Source: Parietaria judaica (Eukaryota; Streptophyta; Magnoliopsida; Rosales; Urticaceae). From it: a stretch of DNA of 64,000 nt. Positions 12,301 through 25,623 of the stretch are shown here, in pieces; within the stretch, counting starts at the first letter, position 1; every line of letters starts with the position of its first letter. Position numbers and translations under genes: made by a program. The stretch spans positions 15,679,001-15,743,000 of the forward strand of contig OX940869.1 in assembly GCA_954871525.1 (NCBI GenBank), given 5' to 3'. The notes under the pieces were generated by a model. It ran no database searches. It was given only the letters and a program-made list of their open reading frames with translations, and was not told where the DNA came from.

Positions 12301-13060
12301 ATTTCTTTCTTTTAAACGTAGGCAGCGGAAAGGCGGCGTGGAATAATGGGGCCGTCCGGGGTTCTGCTACAAGCCTCACGACACTTGCTTCGTTCTACCG
12401 AACCTCATCGGCACACTGCGGAGTCCCACCGTCGCACTATAGAGGCTTACCGACGACAACACGAACTGAAACTCCGACCGAACAGTTCAAGAAAACGTAT
12501 CAGCTTTGAGCAACATTAACCTTAACTTTCCAATTTACTTCTCCTTCTTCATTAACATATCGATCCTTGTATATTTGTGAAAATATATCAAAACTAATAT
12601 TGTGATATCCTTTGAGAGAGCAAGCTCACCAGACCTTGAAAATCTTTCCTTTGAGCTAAAGACCTTCTTGGATGTTGTTCTTGACATGAAGACTCTTAAG
12701 TATTCTTGAGCCCCTCATGATGTCGTAAACCCAAATTGTGAGGACAAGAGAATTGCATATGTGTTTTCTTTTATCAGGGAAGCTTGGAGAGGGTGAAGAG
12801 AGCGTCTCAAGACAAGGAGAGAGGGTGAAAACTGTATCCTCCCTTGAACTTTATTTATCACCTCACAGCTTCCCACGTTCTCCCAGTTAAAGCAAAATAC
12901 CTTTTGGACAAACTCTTGTCTTGAATAGTAGAGTGTGGCTTGGAAACGACAGAATGTTGACTCCATAAAAATATCACAAAATAAGTAATACTTCCTATCG
13001 CAGCAACGTCCTCCTACTTGCAGTTCGACAAAAATATAAAAGTTGTTACATTGGTATCAT
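12300..13060 (+). repeat. Possible decayed LTR ending at a primer-site-like sequence
   Basis: The stretch ends ...GTTGTTACA at 13050, directly followed by TTGGTATCATACTC, which resembles a tRNA-iMet primer site with changes. The phrase aagctcaccaga occurs near 12280 and near 12624, suggesting an internal repeat. A GC-richer block at 12310-12490 stands out from its surroundings. No matching second LTR and no coding region follow, so this is only a tentative LTR remnant. Confidence 0.3.
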
Positions 13061-13438
13061 ACTCTTATGAACCTTTTTGTCTTGCACATAAGGTCGCATC
13101 ACCTTTTTCTAGCTAGAATGAGCTTCTTTCATGCCCTGATTTAAGGCCGGTAGTATGTGCTCTATTAACCAAGAAGTTGTACCACTTCATACAACTTTTA
13201 CATATGTAATATAATATATTATAACAAATACATCATTTATCTGCAACTGCAAAAGCATTATGAAAGCCCAAAATTCATCATTGCATATTATATATATAAT
13301 ATATATATAAATATTATGTGTGTAGAATGTACCGTGCACATGCACGAATATTGAAGTTGTGCAATATACTTAAAGGCATATTTGCTCATATATATACATA
13401 TACATTATGTATAGACTATGTAAAACGAGATGCAGAAC

Positions 13439-13469
<31 letters not shown>

Positions 13470-13644
13470 GCCTACATTTATTAACTAAAATGAACGTGAC
13501 ATTAACGCAAATTAAGACATTAATAGACAAGATAAATAGATATCTTTCGATTTGCATAAATAGCGCTACAATTTCTCGTCTATTAAATTCGAGTATTACA
13601 AGCCGTCTTCTTATAAACAACTCCTTTCTTCCCCGAACCTTGAA
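13061..13644. other. AT-rich spacer, nothing recognised
   Basis: TA/CA microsatellites near 13441-13470 and short AT-rich ORFs only. It joins the truncated left edge of the Tat-like element near 13645. No gag-pol of that element is present here. Confidence 0.5.
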
Positions 13645-14877
13645 CTAGGGTTGGAGGCTTGGAGCTGCTAGATTGAAGCGCCTCAGAGAAAGACTTGGTC
13701 GCGGTCTTACCCCCGACCTCTTGAAGATCATCCCCCCCTTTGGCTTTTTACGAGCCACATCCTCCTCGGCGGAGCGAACCCGCTTACCCTGGCTCTGTGG
13801 ACTCGCGGCCTCAGCTGGTGCGAGCCCGATAGAAGACAGATGTTCGGAAGGCCTGGTTGGCTCCAAAGTCGGCTCTTCGTCAGAAATCTCGATGAACTCC
13901 CTCTCCGCGACAGCCCGGGCAGCCTCTTGCTCGGCTGCCGAAACAACAGTCCTCTCTAGGACTTGCTCCGACGCGACCTCCGGGCTAGGAACCGCCTTGA
14001 GCCCCTCAACGGGCAAAATAGGATCCGACCTCCGGGTCTCCCCCTTCTTAGAAGCCTCCTGAACCTTCCCGAAGACCTTTTTCGCTTCCTTGGCCACCTC
14101 AGGCCGACCATAAGTCTTCTCGGCCACCTGAGTGACCTTCTCTTTCCCGTTCCCTAGAACCGCTTTGGCCCGATCAGAAACCTTTCCGACCACTTGAGTG
14201 GTCTTCTCCTTCCCCTTCCCCGACGCGGCAACCTTAGCGGCTGCTCGCTGAGCCCTCAATTCCCGATAATTGAGCTCGCCAGTCATATCTGACGAGCAGA
14301 ACCTATTAGTAGATATTCGAAATTCAAAAAAATAAAAATGAACCCAGTAGAAAATCTACCTTCTTCCTCGGAACTGCTCGAACCTTGATCGTATTCGACA
14401 AATGTGTGGCTGGACCCCAGATGCCAAACCCCAGAAGCAATAAATCTCTCCTCGGTAAGATCTTTCCACTCGATACCGCCCTCAGGGAACAGAACTTCGT
14501 TCTTAGCAGTCCACCCCTCTCCAAGAGACCTCGACCTCACTTTCTTCCCTTCACGATCTGAAAAATACAAATAAACAAATATCAGAAAAGGAAGAACAAG
14601 CCAAAGAGATCCCCGAGCAAGAGTTAGAAGAAAATTACCAATCTTATGAGCCCATTTATTCACATAGGAATCCCAAGTACCAAAAGACCCCGAGCAAGGT
14701 TTAAAAAAGAAATATCTATCCTGCCACCCGTCATCTTTGTTCGGAATGCCTTTAATGAAATCACCCTTGTGACCCTTGACCGAAATGTAAAACCTACCCT
14801 TGGCCCTAAAAAATTTCTTGACCGTAAATACTTCGAGCATATCGAACAGCGACAGGTTACAACCCTTTTCCCTACAT

Positions 14878-14882
14878 CTAAC
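14878..14882. other. Target-site duplication (CTAAC), left copy
   Basis: CTAAC directly precedes TGTTGGACA of the copia 5' LTR. The identical CTAAC follows the 3' LTR at 25624-25628. Confidence 0.93.
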
Positions 14883-16821
14883 TGTTGGACATATGTGTCC
14901 TTAAACAAGATATTTTTATCCATTTGTAAAATATTATGACAAGTCGTTGAATAAAGATGATGCTTATTATGATAATCTTATTATAGTTTCTGGTAGAGTA
15001 AAATAGAATGTTTGATCCTTAGTTCATAAAGGATGCAATTATGAATTATTATCACAACAGAGTCAATGCGAGGAAGAATTAATAATCATTATAAATGAAC
15101 ATAAAATGTCTGTGACCTGATTAACTGGGTGGGAGCTCATTAATCATTCAAGGTCATTAATGTGACTAAGTGATAATCCTATTCTGAATTTTGTGTGTGT
15201 CACACTCACTAGAAGTGCATTAAGTATGAAGTGTCTTCATACTGGACTGGACCTGACATAAACTCCGGAAGTTATCATATAAGATCGTCACTGATAACTT
15301 GGAGTTGAGTCACTAGTAGATGATCAAATAGATATTCGATCTAAGTCTTGAGTAATCTTGAGTCCGAGTTGTTGGCTTGATTGTTCTTTGATTTAACCGT
15401 TAAAGAACACAATATATTACCATTGTTCCCAACACTATTATTTTGGGAGCATGATAGTCAGCAGTAAGGGTAGCTTTGTCATAGACATGGGCATCACACA
15501 GCTCTCTTTAGAGTCATGATGATTCCCTTGATTGTCGGTGGTGAGAAGTGAGAGGTACCCGTGCGCAACTTATGAATCAAAACCATAAGTGGGTCACTCA
15601 TAATATTACTGACTGAGTCAAGGATGAAAATGAAATGAGGGGCATAATGGTAGAAACCGCCTGCTCGTGTGTGGATCATCAAATGAAAGATCAATAACCC
15701 GAATTTGATTGTATCAATGGACACCCTGCTGTAATAAAGGGAATAATATTTATTGTATCACTAAAGAGTGCAGCCTCGGGTTTATAGTGGAATAACACCG
15801 AGGTTTGACGAACACCCTAGCAGTTCGTTGGAGCTTAAGTGATACGGGTCCATGGTCCCCAGGATAGCTCCGTAACGGATGATACGTACGTGGTAAAGAC
15901 ATTGAAATGTTTTTAAGATCATTTGGCAAGACTCATAAAACTGAAGTCTGTGACAGACATCAGATAGTTTTATCAGTAGCGTGGCAAAAGTACCAAATCT
16001 TGGTAACCGAAATTAACTAACAAAATAATGTATAATTTGGATTTTTTGTCAACATCAAATTTGTTGGAAATTAAATTCTAAGCAACTTTTCTTTTGGAAC
16101 CGAGTCGTTTCGACGTACGGTTTGTGATTTAGAGAATTTCTAAGTTTGTGATCGTTTCGATAAACTATGAAATTAAATCACATGTCACGAATTTAAATGA
16201 TGGTGTGTCACCATGACATTTAAATATGTGATAAAGAGATCATAGAATATTAATATAATTTAATTATTCGAATTTTGTTATTAATGTATTATTAATAATT
16301 ATTCAATAATTAATAGATTTATATTAATATGAAAATAATATATTTTTATATATTATAGAGTGTAGAAATCGAATTGGGCTTTGGAATGTGGATCCATCCA
16401 CATTCGAATGGATAGACTTTAGTCTTTCCATAATTACGGCAAAAGTACCAAATGTTTTGGTATTTGAGAAAAACCCTAAAATCAATTTAATCCATTGGAT
16501 CGGTTATGATTTAATATCAACCGTTGGATTAGGATATTGATGAATTCGAAATTAATAACTTGGTGACCAAGTTTTCATTTTTCGAATTTGGTTAATTAAT
16601 TATATCAGTTAGATCGGTCTAAGATTTAATCTTTACCATTGGATTGGAAATTAATTAATTATATATATTTATATTATTTTTCGAATTATGGTTTATGGAT
16701 AAATTCGAAATTGTTTTTATTAAATCGTTTTATATTTGATTTTATCCTACCCTAATTTGATCCATTAGATCGGTTTAAAGATTTATCTTAACTTGTTGGA
16801 TCTAGATAATGATAATTCGAA

Positions 16822-16864
<43 letters not shown>

Positions 16865-17642
16865 CGAATTTATAAAGATAAGATGATAAGATTGGATTTT
16901 TGATTTTATCCAAATCTTTCTTATTTAATTAAATCCTTAATTAATTATATCCATTGGATTTATATAAGATTAAATCTGGACCATTGGATTGAGATAATTA
17001 ATTATATTTAATATATGAACTTCGAAAATAAGGGAGGGAATTTCTGCAATTCGGTTACGGTTTGAGCCTATAAATAGGAGGCTCATTCTACACATTTTTC
17101 ACACCTTTCCCCAGAGAAAAAATCGAACTCTCCCTCTCCTTTAGGGTCTGCGAATTTTCTCTCTGATCTCTCTTTCTGGTTCGGCTTAAGAGATTTAGTT
17201 CTCCGGAAGCTTAAAAAGAACCATCAGTTTAAATTTTGCGATGGAGTCCTACAGGCGAAGCCCACGCTTCGGTACGAGGATTCCAGGAGAATATCCCGGA
17301 AGATCACGGGAGTTTCCCTCAGCACCGGCGGAGCCCTGCCCGATTCAGAACACGCAGCCGGAAGTCGTCATTAGAGGTACGGCCTTATGCATTGGGTTAA
17401 TAAATACAACCATTTACTGCTTTCTATTTATATCCTATTATGACTAGATTATTAATAATTATTTATGAATATTAAATTACATAATATTTATCAGTTCTTG
17501 TTATATGGTTATTATCCGATATCCGGACCGTTGTACGGATAACAAGTTTTTTCGCTTTAAATTAATTTTTAAATGTTACCCGGACGGTTCGGATGTTTAA
17601 TTCGTGATAATTTACATGGAATCCGAGACGTGATTCCCAAAA
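14883..17642 (+). repeat. 5' LTR of the copia element
   Basis: About 2760 bp, starts TGTTGGACATATGTGTCC. A TATA-like tataaatagg lies near 17070, followed by the likely transcript start region. Contains a long TA run (about 16832-16862). Aligns along its length with 22888-25623 with scattered substitutions and small indels. Confidence 0.92.
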
Positions 17643-19503
17643 ATTGGTATCAGAGCCATGGTTCAAGGATAAATAATTACGTAATTTAATTAATGTGTTT
17701 AGGAACGAATTATTTGATTAATAAACTTAATTATTTAAAATTGAAATTTTGAATTTCTAGATATTTTAAATATTAATTTAAAATAAGAAAAATTACCCGA
17801 CCCGAAAAATTGGACCTGGTAATTGGACCGGGCTGCCCTTGGCAGCCCAGTCCGAGGGAAGGAACGAACAGGGGCTGCCGCTGCAGCCCCAGGGAGTTCG
17901 CCCAGCAAGCCCCCGGGCAAGTCCCACGAGCAAGGCCCACGCCAGGAACACTCGTTCAGGGCAAGGGCAATCGTGTGGGCCTGGCGCGCGGGCCGTAGGC
18001 CACGCCGCCTGGCAGCGGAATGGGCCTGCAGGCCCAGCCCGAAGGGCGCGCGCTGCCTTGGCCCACCCGAGGGCTGTCCCTGCTCATTCCACGGGCACGT
18101 GGGCCCGGGCTTAAGCCCGGAGAGCCCACGTGCATTTTTTAAATGGGTCGTAATTTTAATTCCGACCGGGATTCCGTGGATTAAATATTAATTATTAATG
18201 AAATTAATATTTATGAATTAAAATTAATTATGTTTGATTAATTAATATGAATTAAAATATGGATGTTATTTCCGGATAAATAACATTGTCTTATTTTAAT
18301 AAATTCATAAAATTAAATATGGATGTTATTTAATAATTAAATAACATTGTCTTATTTAATAAATTAAAATATGGATGATAATATTCGAAGAATAACATCA
18401 TTGTCTTATTTTAATATTTCATAAAATAATAATTAATGGGCATTAAAATGTTTAATGATAATTCTTAGAGAATAATATCATTAACATAAGATTATAAATA
18501 TTCATCATAGATATAATTTGTTATAACCTATTTTCATAACCGTCAAACATAGTGCCTATGTTTAGATCATTATTAATATGTCTATATAGGATAGATATAA
18601 ATAATAGAGTAAATGTAAAAGTGTTAATTATTAGTCGGAAAAATTTCAACCGTACAATCTTGCCTAAGGAAGAGGGAATCAAAAGTGGGGCCGGTTCACC
18701 ATCCACTTCTGGGTGACCGGTTAGGACCCCTCCCATCGACCTGGAGAGTGTACGGATTGATCTATCACTACCGACGAAATAATAAACACATTTCTAGGGC
18801 TTATTTAAAATTACGCGTCGTAATAAATAAAGCCAAAATATAAACTTTTAATGTGTCATTAATAGACAGTTTATATAATAAGTTTTTATAACTTTGAAGA
18901 TTAAAAACGTTATTTTCTAAAACAATGGCAAGTATAGAATAAAACAAAGGTCTCCATTATTACTGTCACAACGTCTTCTGACCACACCGCCTCGAGTCAC
19001 CCTAGTGTGTCCATTCCCCAAGGAAGGTGTGCTTGTGGAAGGTTTGACACCGTGATAGTTCCAAAAGAATATGGGGATGGAGGAATCTTGGAAATGGACT
19101 GCGAGTCACCCTAGTGTGACCATTCCCCAAGGACGACATTTCCAAGAGGATCCCGAGAACCGAAAATAATGGGTTAAGCTTGCACAGAAGTTGGTGCTTC
19201 CCGACCGTCTATGGTGATAGTTAATAATCATAGAGAACTTTGGTGGTTCTTGTTATGAATATTAATTAAGTTTATGACTAAAACTTAGTTTAACAAAACT
19301 ACACGGTTGATACCGCGAGTCACCTTAGAGTGACCATGCCACTAAGGACGGCAACGACGTGTACAGTCGGTTAAATTATCACGAAATAGTTAAAGGGTTT
19401 ATTTAACGTTTTCCAGGAACATGTTTGCATCATGTAACTATTTCAAATAATTTTTTTTTCAAAAACATTCTACCTATATTAAAGTTTAATAAGTTTTTTT
19501 TCA
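17643..19503 (+). other. Non-coding leader of the copia element where gag should be
   Basis: After the primer site there is no gag frame. Instead come a GC-rich block (about 17815-18130, rich in GCCC/GGGC), then an AT-rich set of diverged repeats containing atatggatgttattt and aataacattgtcttattt (about 18190-18480), then three copies of a motif beginning gagtcaccctag and running on to aagga (starts near 18994, 19103 and 19317). The ORFs over the GC-rich block overlap in three frames and look like composition artefacts. At most the C-terminal tail of gag seems to survive, at the start of the following ORF. Confidence 0.7.
18993..19357 (+). repeat. Three dispersed copies of a ~40-bp motif
   Basis: Copies near 18993, 19102 and 19315 share gagtcacc-tag-gtg-ccat-cc followed by aagga, each followed by different sequence. 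They lie in the copia leader between primer site and pol. They could be packaging or dimerisation elements of the RNA; that is speculation. Confidence 0.7.
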
Positions 19504-22500
19504 ATGCCAGTTCAAATGTCTTTTGACAAACAAGAATTAGAACTCTCTGCTCTGACGCTCAAGTCTCAAAATCAAAGCGATCTGGCTAAGGTCACAAAAT
19601 CCCTAAGCAAACTGGCCATGAGTGGATCCTCAAAGAAACTCCGAATGGCAGATCAGAATGCATCAAACTCAATGAACAAGAGGAAGAGAACGATTGGAAA
19701 CCAGGAAGAAACTTTCCAGAATGGGAGTACAAACAATGCTGATTTTTCAGTATTGGAATCATGCTTCGTTGACAACTCATCCTTCAACTGGATCTTGGAT
19801 TCAGGAGCAAACGATCATGCATGTAATTCTCTCCAGTCCCTTGATTCATTAGAAGAAATAAATGAAGGACCAGCTTTCAAGGTAGGAAACGGTGAGTTTC
19901 TACAAGCAAAAGCTGTGGGAAATTTGCGACTGACTTTTGGGAATAAATTCTTATTTGTTAATAATGTATATTATTACCCAAAACTCTGCAGGAATATACT
20001 GTCGGCTTTTCTGTTGTACAAACAAGGATACACCTTAAATTTTTGTGGGTCCCATTGGGTCATCACGAAAGACGGTGTATATATTTGTACTGCTAAAGCA
20101 GAAAATGGATTGTATATTCTTAGACCAGATTATGGAAGTTGCATGAATACTGAGATGTTCAAATTGGCTATGGCAAGGTCAATTAAGAAACCCAAAATTG
20201 ATAATAATGTCCAAACCTATATGTGGCACTTAAAATTGGGTCATATTAATCTAGACAGGATAAACAGGCTGGTAAAGGAGGGACCCCTTAAAGAACTAAC
20301 AATCGGTTCTTTGCCTGTTTGTGAATCTTGTATAGAGGCTAAAATGACAAAGAGACCTTTTTCTGTAAAAGGTCAAAGAGCCACAAGACCATTAGGACTC
20401 GTCCACACAGATGTATGTGGTCCTATGAACATACAGGCGATGGGTGGTATTGAATATTTTGTCACCTTCATTGATGACTATTCAAGATATGGTTATGTTT
20501 ACTTAATGGCTAAGAAATCTGAAACCTTGGGTAAGTTCAAATAATTTCTAGCAGAAAGTGAAAATCAACTTGGACTATCATTAAAATCTCTTCGGTCAGA
20601 TCGAGGAGGAGAATACCTTGATCATGAGTTCAGTGATCTCTTGATTGAAAAAGGTATAATGTCTCAATTGACTGCTCCTGGCACACAAGAACAAAATGGT
20701 GTTGCAGAAAGGAGGAACAGGACCTTACTAGAAATGGTAAGGTCAATGCTGAGTTATTCATCACTTCCCAACTCATTCTGGGGATATGCTTTGTTGACGG
20801 CAACCAACATTTTAAATGTTGTGCCATCAAAATCTGTTTCAAAAACTCCCCTTGAATTATGGAATAGCAGGATACCAAACCTGCGACATTACAGAATTTG
20901 GGGCTGTCCAGCACATGTACGGACAGGAAACAGGAATAAATTTGAATCACGAACTGAAGTATGTCTGTTCGTGGGATATTAGAAAGAGACAAAGGGAGGT
21001 TTGTTTTATAGTCCAGAAAGTAAGAAAGTATTTGTATCTACAAATGCTACATTTCTGGAAGAAGACTATATGATGAACTTCAAACCTCGAAGCAAAATAG
21101 TGCTTGAGGAATTGTCAGGTGACAAAGTCACAACGCCGACAACAGTGCCTGTTGTCGAAGAGAGTGCAGAAACCACGGTCCCAAATCAGAACCAAGGGGT
21201 ACTCAGACGTAGTGGGAGGTTCAAAAGAGCTGTTGAGCGCTACGAGCACACCCAGTTGGAATTTCACCTAGCTGTTATAAACACTAGTGTTAAAGATCCC
21301 ATATGCTATGAGCAAGCTATGATGGATCCTGATAAGGGAGAATGGCAGGAAGCCATGAACCAAGAAATAGAATCAATGGATTCTAATGAAGTCTGGGAAC
21401 TTGTAGACTTACCGGATGGCTTCAAAACCATTGGCTGTAAGTGGGTATACAAGCGAAAGAGAGGAGTGGACGGGAAGGTTGAAACCTTCAAGGCTAGACT
21501 AGTGGCTAAGGGTTTTACCCAGAGGGAAGGTATTGATTTTGATAAGACCTTCGCTCCAGTCGCTAAGTATAAGTCCATCCGGATTCTCATGGCCATAGTC
21601 TGTAGTCTCAATTACGAGATTTGGCAGATGGACGTCAAAACTGCCTTCCTGAATGGGTACATTGACGAAAACATCTATATGGACCAACCAGAAGGGTTCG
21701 TGCAGAAGGGTCAAGAAGGGAAAGTTTGCAGACTTCTCAAATCCATTTATGGATTGAAGCAAGCTTCCAGATCCTGGAATCTAAGGTTTGATGAAACCAT
21801 CAAATCCTATGGATTCATACAGAACATCACTGAGGCATGCATATACAAACTCAATGATGAAACCGTGGAGATATTTCTTGTTCTATACGTCGACGATATT
21901 CTTCTCATTGGAAACAGTGTGAAGAGGCTATCAGACGTGAAAGTGTGGCTATCTACGCAATTCCAAATGAAGGACATGGGTGAAGCCAGCTATGTTCTTG
22001 GGATCTGTATCTTCAGGGATCGCAACAACAGGCTTCTAGCCTTATCACAAGCAGCTTACATTGATAAGGTGCTTGATCGTCTTGCAATGGCAAACTCCAA
22101 GGGAGGTAATTTACCGACCAGGCATGGAGTATTCCTTAACAGGAAACATAGCCCTACTTCTCCGGAAAAGCAAGATGAGATGAGGCGAATACCCTATGCT
22201 TCAGCAGTGGGAAGTCTGATGTACGCTATGCAGTGTACTAGGCCAGATATCTGTTACGCTGTGGGAATTGTTAGCAGATACCAATCCAACCCTGGTATGG
22301 CTCACTTGACAGCAGTGAAGAACATTCTCAAGTATCTTCGGAGAATGAGAGACTATATGTTAGTGTTTTCAGGATCAGAACTGAATCCACTAGGTTACAC
22401 TGATTCAGACATTATGTTTGATAGAGACGCGAGAAAATCGACGTCGGGAGCAGTGTTCACCCTTGCTGGTGGAGCGATATTCTGGAGAAGCGTAAAGCAA

Positions 22501-22872
22501 TCTTGTATCGCAGATTCCACGATGGAAGTTGAATACGTGGCAGCTTGTAAGGCAGCCAAAGAATCAGTTTGGCTCAAGAATTTCTACATTAAGCTGGGAG
22601 TTGTTCCAGATGTAGATGGGCCCCAAACACTATACTGTGACAACAGTGGTGCGGTGGCAAATTCTAAAGAGCCCAGAGACCATAACAAGGCGAAACATAT
22701 AGAACGCAAATACCATCTCATAAGAGAAATAGTGCGTCGTGGCGACGTGAGGGTTGTTAAAATAGCTTCGGAAGACAATCTGGCTGATCCATTCACCAAG
22801 ACGTTGCGAGAGAAAATATTCAGGAGGCATCTGGAGAATATGGGTCTGAAAGACATGGGTCATCTTCTTTAA
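19504..22872 (+). pseudogene. Copia Pol (protease-integrase-RT-RNase H) with two in-frame stops
   Basis: One frame throughout, broken by TAA at 20542-20544 (inside the integrase core) and TAG at 20980-20982 (after VGY at the end of integrase). Segment 1 (19504-20544) has the protease DSGAN motif, a pre-integrase HLKLGH...CESC zinc region and the first integrase aspartate (HTDVCGP). Segment 2 (20545-20982) has the second aspartate region (SDRGGEY) and the QNGVAERRN box with the catalytic glutamate. Segment 3 (20983-22872) has RT (WVYKRK, the YVDD box at 21886-21897) and RNase H up to the conserved LADPFTKTL ending. The first about 100 residues may be a gag tail. Apart from the two nonsense changes the frame is intact, so inactivation is light; loss of gag is the larger defect. 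Confidence 0.92.
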
Positions 22873-22887
22873 GTACAAGTGGGATAT

Positions 22888-25623
22888 TGTTGGACATATG
22901 TGTCTTAAACAAGATATTTTTATCCATTTGTAAAAGATTATGACAAGTCGTTGAATAAAGATGATGCTTATTATGATAATCTTATTATAGTTTCTGGTAG
23001 AATAAAATAGAATGTTTGATCCTTAGTTCATAAAGGATGCAATTATGTATTATTATCACAATAGAGTCAATGTGAGGAAGAATTAATAATCATAATAAAT
23101 GAACTTAAAATGTCAGTGACCTGATTAACTGGGTGGGAGCCCATTAATCGTATAAGGCCATTAATGTGACTAAGTGACAATCCTATTATGGATTTTGTGT
23201 GTGTCGCACTCACTATAAGTGCATTAAGTTTGAAGTGTCTTCATACTGGACTGGACCTGACTTAAACTCCAGAAGTTATCATATAAGACCGTCACTGATA
23301 ACTTGGAATTGAGTCACTAGTAGATGATCAAATGGATATTCGATCTAAGTCTTGAGTCATCTTGAGTCCGAGTTGCTGGCTTGATTGTTCTTTGATTTAA
23401 CCGTTAAAGAACACAATATATTACTGTTGTTCCCAACACTATTATTTTGGGAGCATGATAGTCAGCAGTAAGGGTAGCTTGGTCATAGACATGGGCATCA
23501 CACAGCTCTCTTCAGAGTCATGATGATTCCCTTGATTGTCGGTGGTGAGAAGTGAGAGGTACCTGTGCGCAACTTATGAATCGAAACCATAAGTGGGTCA
23601 CTCATAATATTACTGACTGAGTCAAGGATGAAAATGCAATGAGGGGCATAACGGTAGAAACCGCCTGCTCGTGTGTGGATCATCAAGTGAAAGATCAATA
23701 ACCCGAATTTGATTGTATCAATGGACACCCTGCTGTAATAAAAGGGAATAATATATATTGTATCACTAAAGAGTGCAGCCTCGGGTTTATAGTGGAATAA
23801 CACCGAGGTTTGACGAACACCCTAGCAGTTCGTTGAAGCTTAAGTGATACGGGTCCATGGTCCCCAGGATAGCTCTGTAACGGATGATGCATACGTGATA
23901 AAGACATTGAAATGTTTTTAAGATCATTTGGCAAGACTCATAAAACTGAAGTCTGTGGCAGACATCAGATAATTATATCAGTAGCGTGGCAAAAGTACCA
24001 TATCTTGGTAACCGAAATTAACTAACAAAATAAAGTAGAATTTGGATTTTCTTTCCACATGAAAATTTTTGGAAATTAAATTCTAAGAAACTTTTCTTTT
24101 GGAACCGAGTCGTTTTGACGTACGGTTTGTGATTTAGAGAATTTCTAAGTTTGTGATCGTTTCGGTAAACTATGAAATTAAATCACATGTCACGAATTTA
24201 AATGATGGTGTGTCACCATGACATTTAAATATGTGATAATGAGATCAGAGAATATTAATATATTTTAATTATTCTAATTTTGTTATTAATGTATTATTAA
24301 TAATTATTCAATAATTAATAGATTTATATTAATATGAAAATAATATATTTTTATATATTATAGAGTGTAGAAATCGAATTGGGCTTTGGAATGTGGATCC
24401 ATTCACATTCGAATGGATAGACTTAAGTATTTCCATAATTACGGCAAAAGTACCAAATGTTTTGGTATTTGAGAAAAAAACCCTAAAATCAATTTAATCC
24501 ACTGGATCGGTTATGATTAATCAACCATTGGATTAGGATATTGATGAATTCGAAATTAATAACTTGGTGACCAAGTTTTCATTTTTTGAATTTGGTTAAT
24601 TAATTATATCTTTTAGATCGGTCTAAGATTTAATCTTTACCGTCGGATTGGAAATTAATTAATTATATATATATTTATATTATTTTTCGAATTATGGTTT
24701 AAATTCGAAATTGTTTTTATTAAATCTTTTTATATTTGATTTTATCCTAAACTAATTTGATCCATTAGATCGGTTTAAAGATTTATCTCAACCGTTGGAT
24801 CTAGATAATGATAATTCGAATTTTAATATATATATATATATATAATTCGAATTTATAAAGATAAGATGATAAGATTGGATTTTTGATTTTATCCAAATCT
24901 TTCTTATTTAATTAAATCCCTAATTAATTATATCCATTGGATTTAGATAAGATTAAATCTGGACCATTGGATTGAGATAATTAATTATATTTAATATATG
25001 AAATTCGAAAATAAGGGAGGGAATTTCTCCAATTCGGTTACGGTTTGAGCCTATAAATAGGAGGCTCATTCTACACATTTTCACAACTTTCCCCAGAGAA
25101 AAACTCGAACTCTCCCTCTCCTTTAGGGTCTTCGAATTTTCTCTCTGATCTCTGTTTCTGGTTCGGCTTAAGAGACTTAGTTCTCCGGAAGGTTAAAAAG
25201 AACCATCAGTTTAAATTTTGGAACGGAGTCCTGCCGGCGAAGCCCACGCTTCGGTACGAGGATTCCAGGAGAATATCCCGGAAGATCACGGGAGTTTCCC
25301 TCAGCACCGGCGGAGCCCTGCCCGATTCAGAACGCGCAGCCGGAAGTCATCATTAGAGGTACGGCCTTATGCATTGGGTTAATAAATGCAACCATTTACT
25401 GCTTTCTATTTATTTCCTATTATGACTAGATTATTAATAATGATTTATGAATATTAAATTACATAATATTTATCAGATCTTGTTATACGGTTATTATCCA
25501 ATATCCGGACCGTTGTACGGATAACAAGTTTTTCCGCTTTAATTAATTTTTAAATGTTACCCGGACGGTTCGGAGGTATAATTCGTGATAATTTACATGG
25601 AATCCGAGACGTGATTCCCAACA
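22888..25623 (+). repeat. 3' LTR of the copia element
   Basis: About 2736 bp, TGTTGGACA...TCCCAACA, with intact inverted termini. It begins 15 bases after the pol stop, behind the short purine-rich tract aagtgggatat. The CTAAC duplication follows at 25624-25628. Confidence 0.93.

Larger units (their letters stand above)
14883..25623 (+). mobile_element. Ty1/copia LTR retrotransposon, complete in structure but inactivated
   Basis: Bounded by a perfect 5-bp duplication CTAAC. 5' LTR 14883-17642, primer site TGGTATCAGAGC 17645-17656, pol in one frame 19504-22872, 3' LTR 22888-25623. Domain order protease-integrase-RT-RNase H is copia. The RNase H and RT text resembles the Tork/Angela group, but clade is not certain. 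The two LTRs differ at many positions and the 5' LTR has lost its terminal CA (ends CCCAAAA where the 3' LTR has CCCAACA), so this is older than the chromovirus at 1-9315. Two in-frame stops and a missing gag make it non-autonomous. Confidence 0.93.

Noticed and set aside
17810..18191. Three overlapping ORFs in the GC-rich block
   Set aside because: They are open in several frames at once because of GC-rich composition, and lie in the copia leader without start context or homology I recognise.
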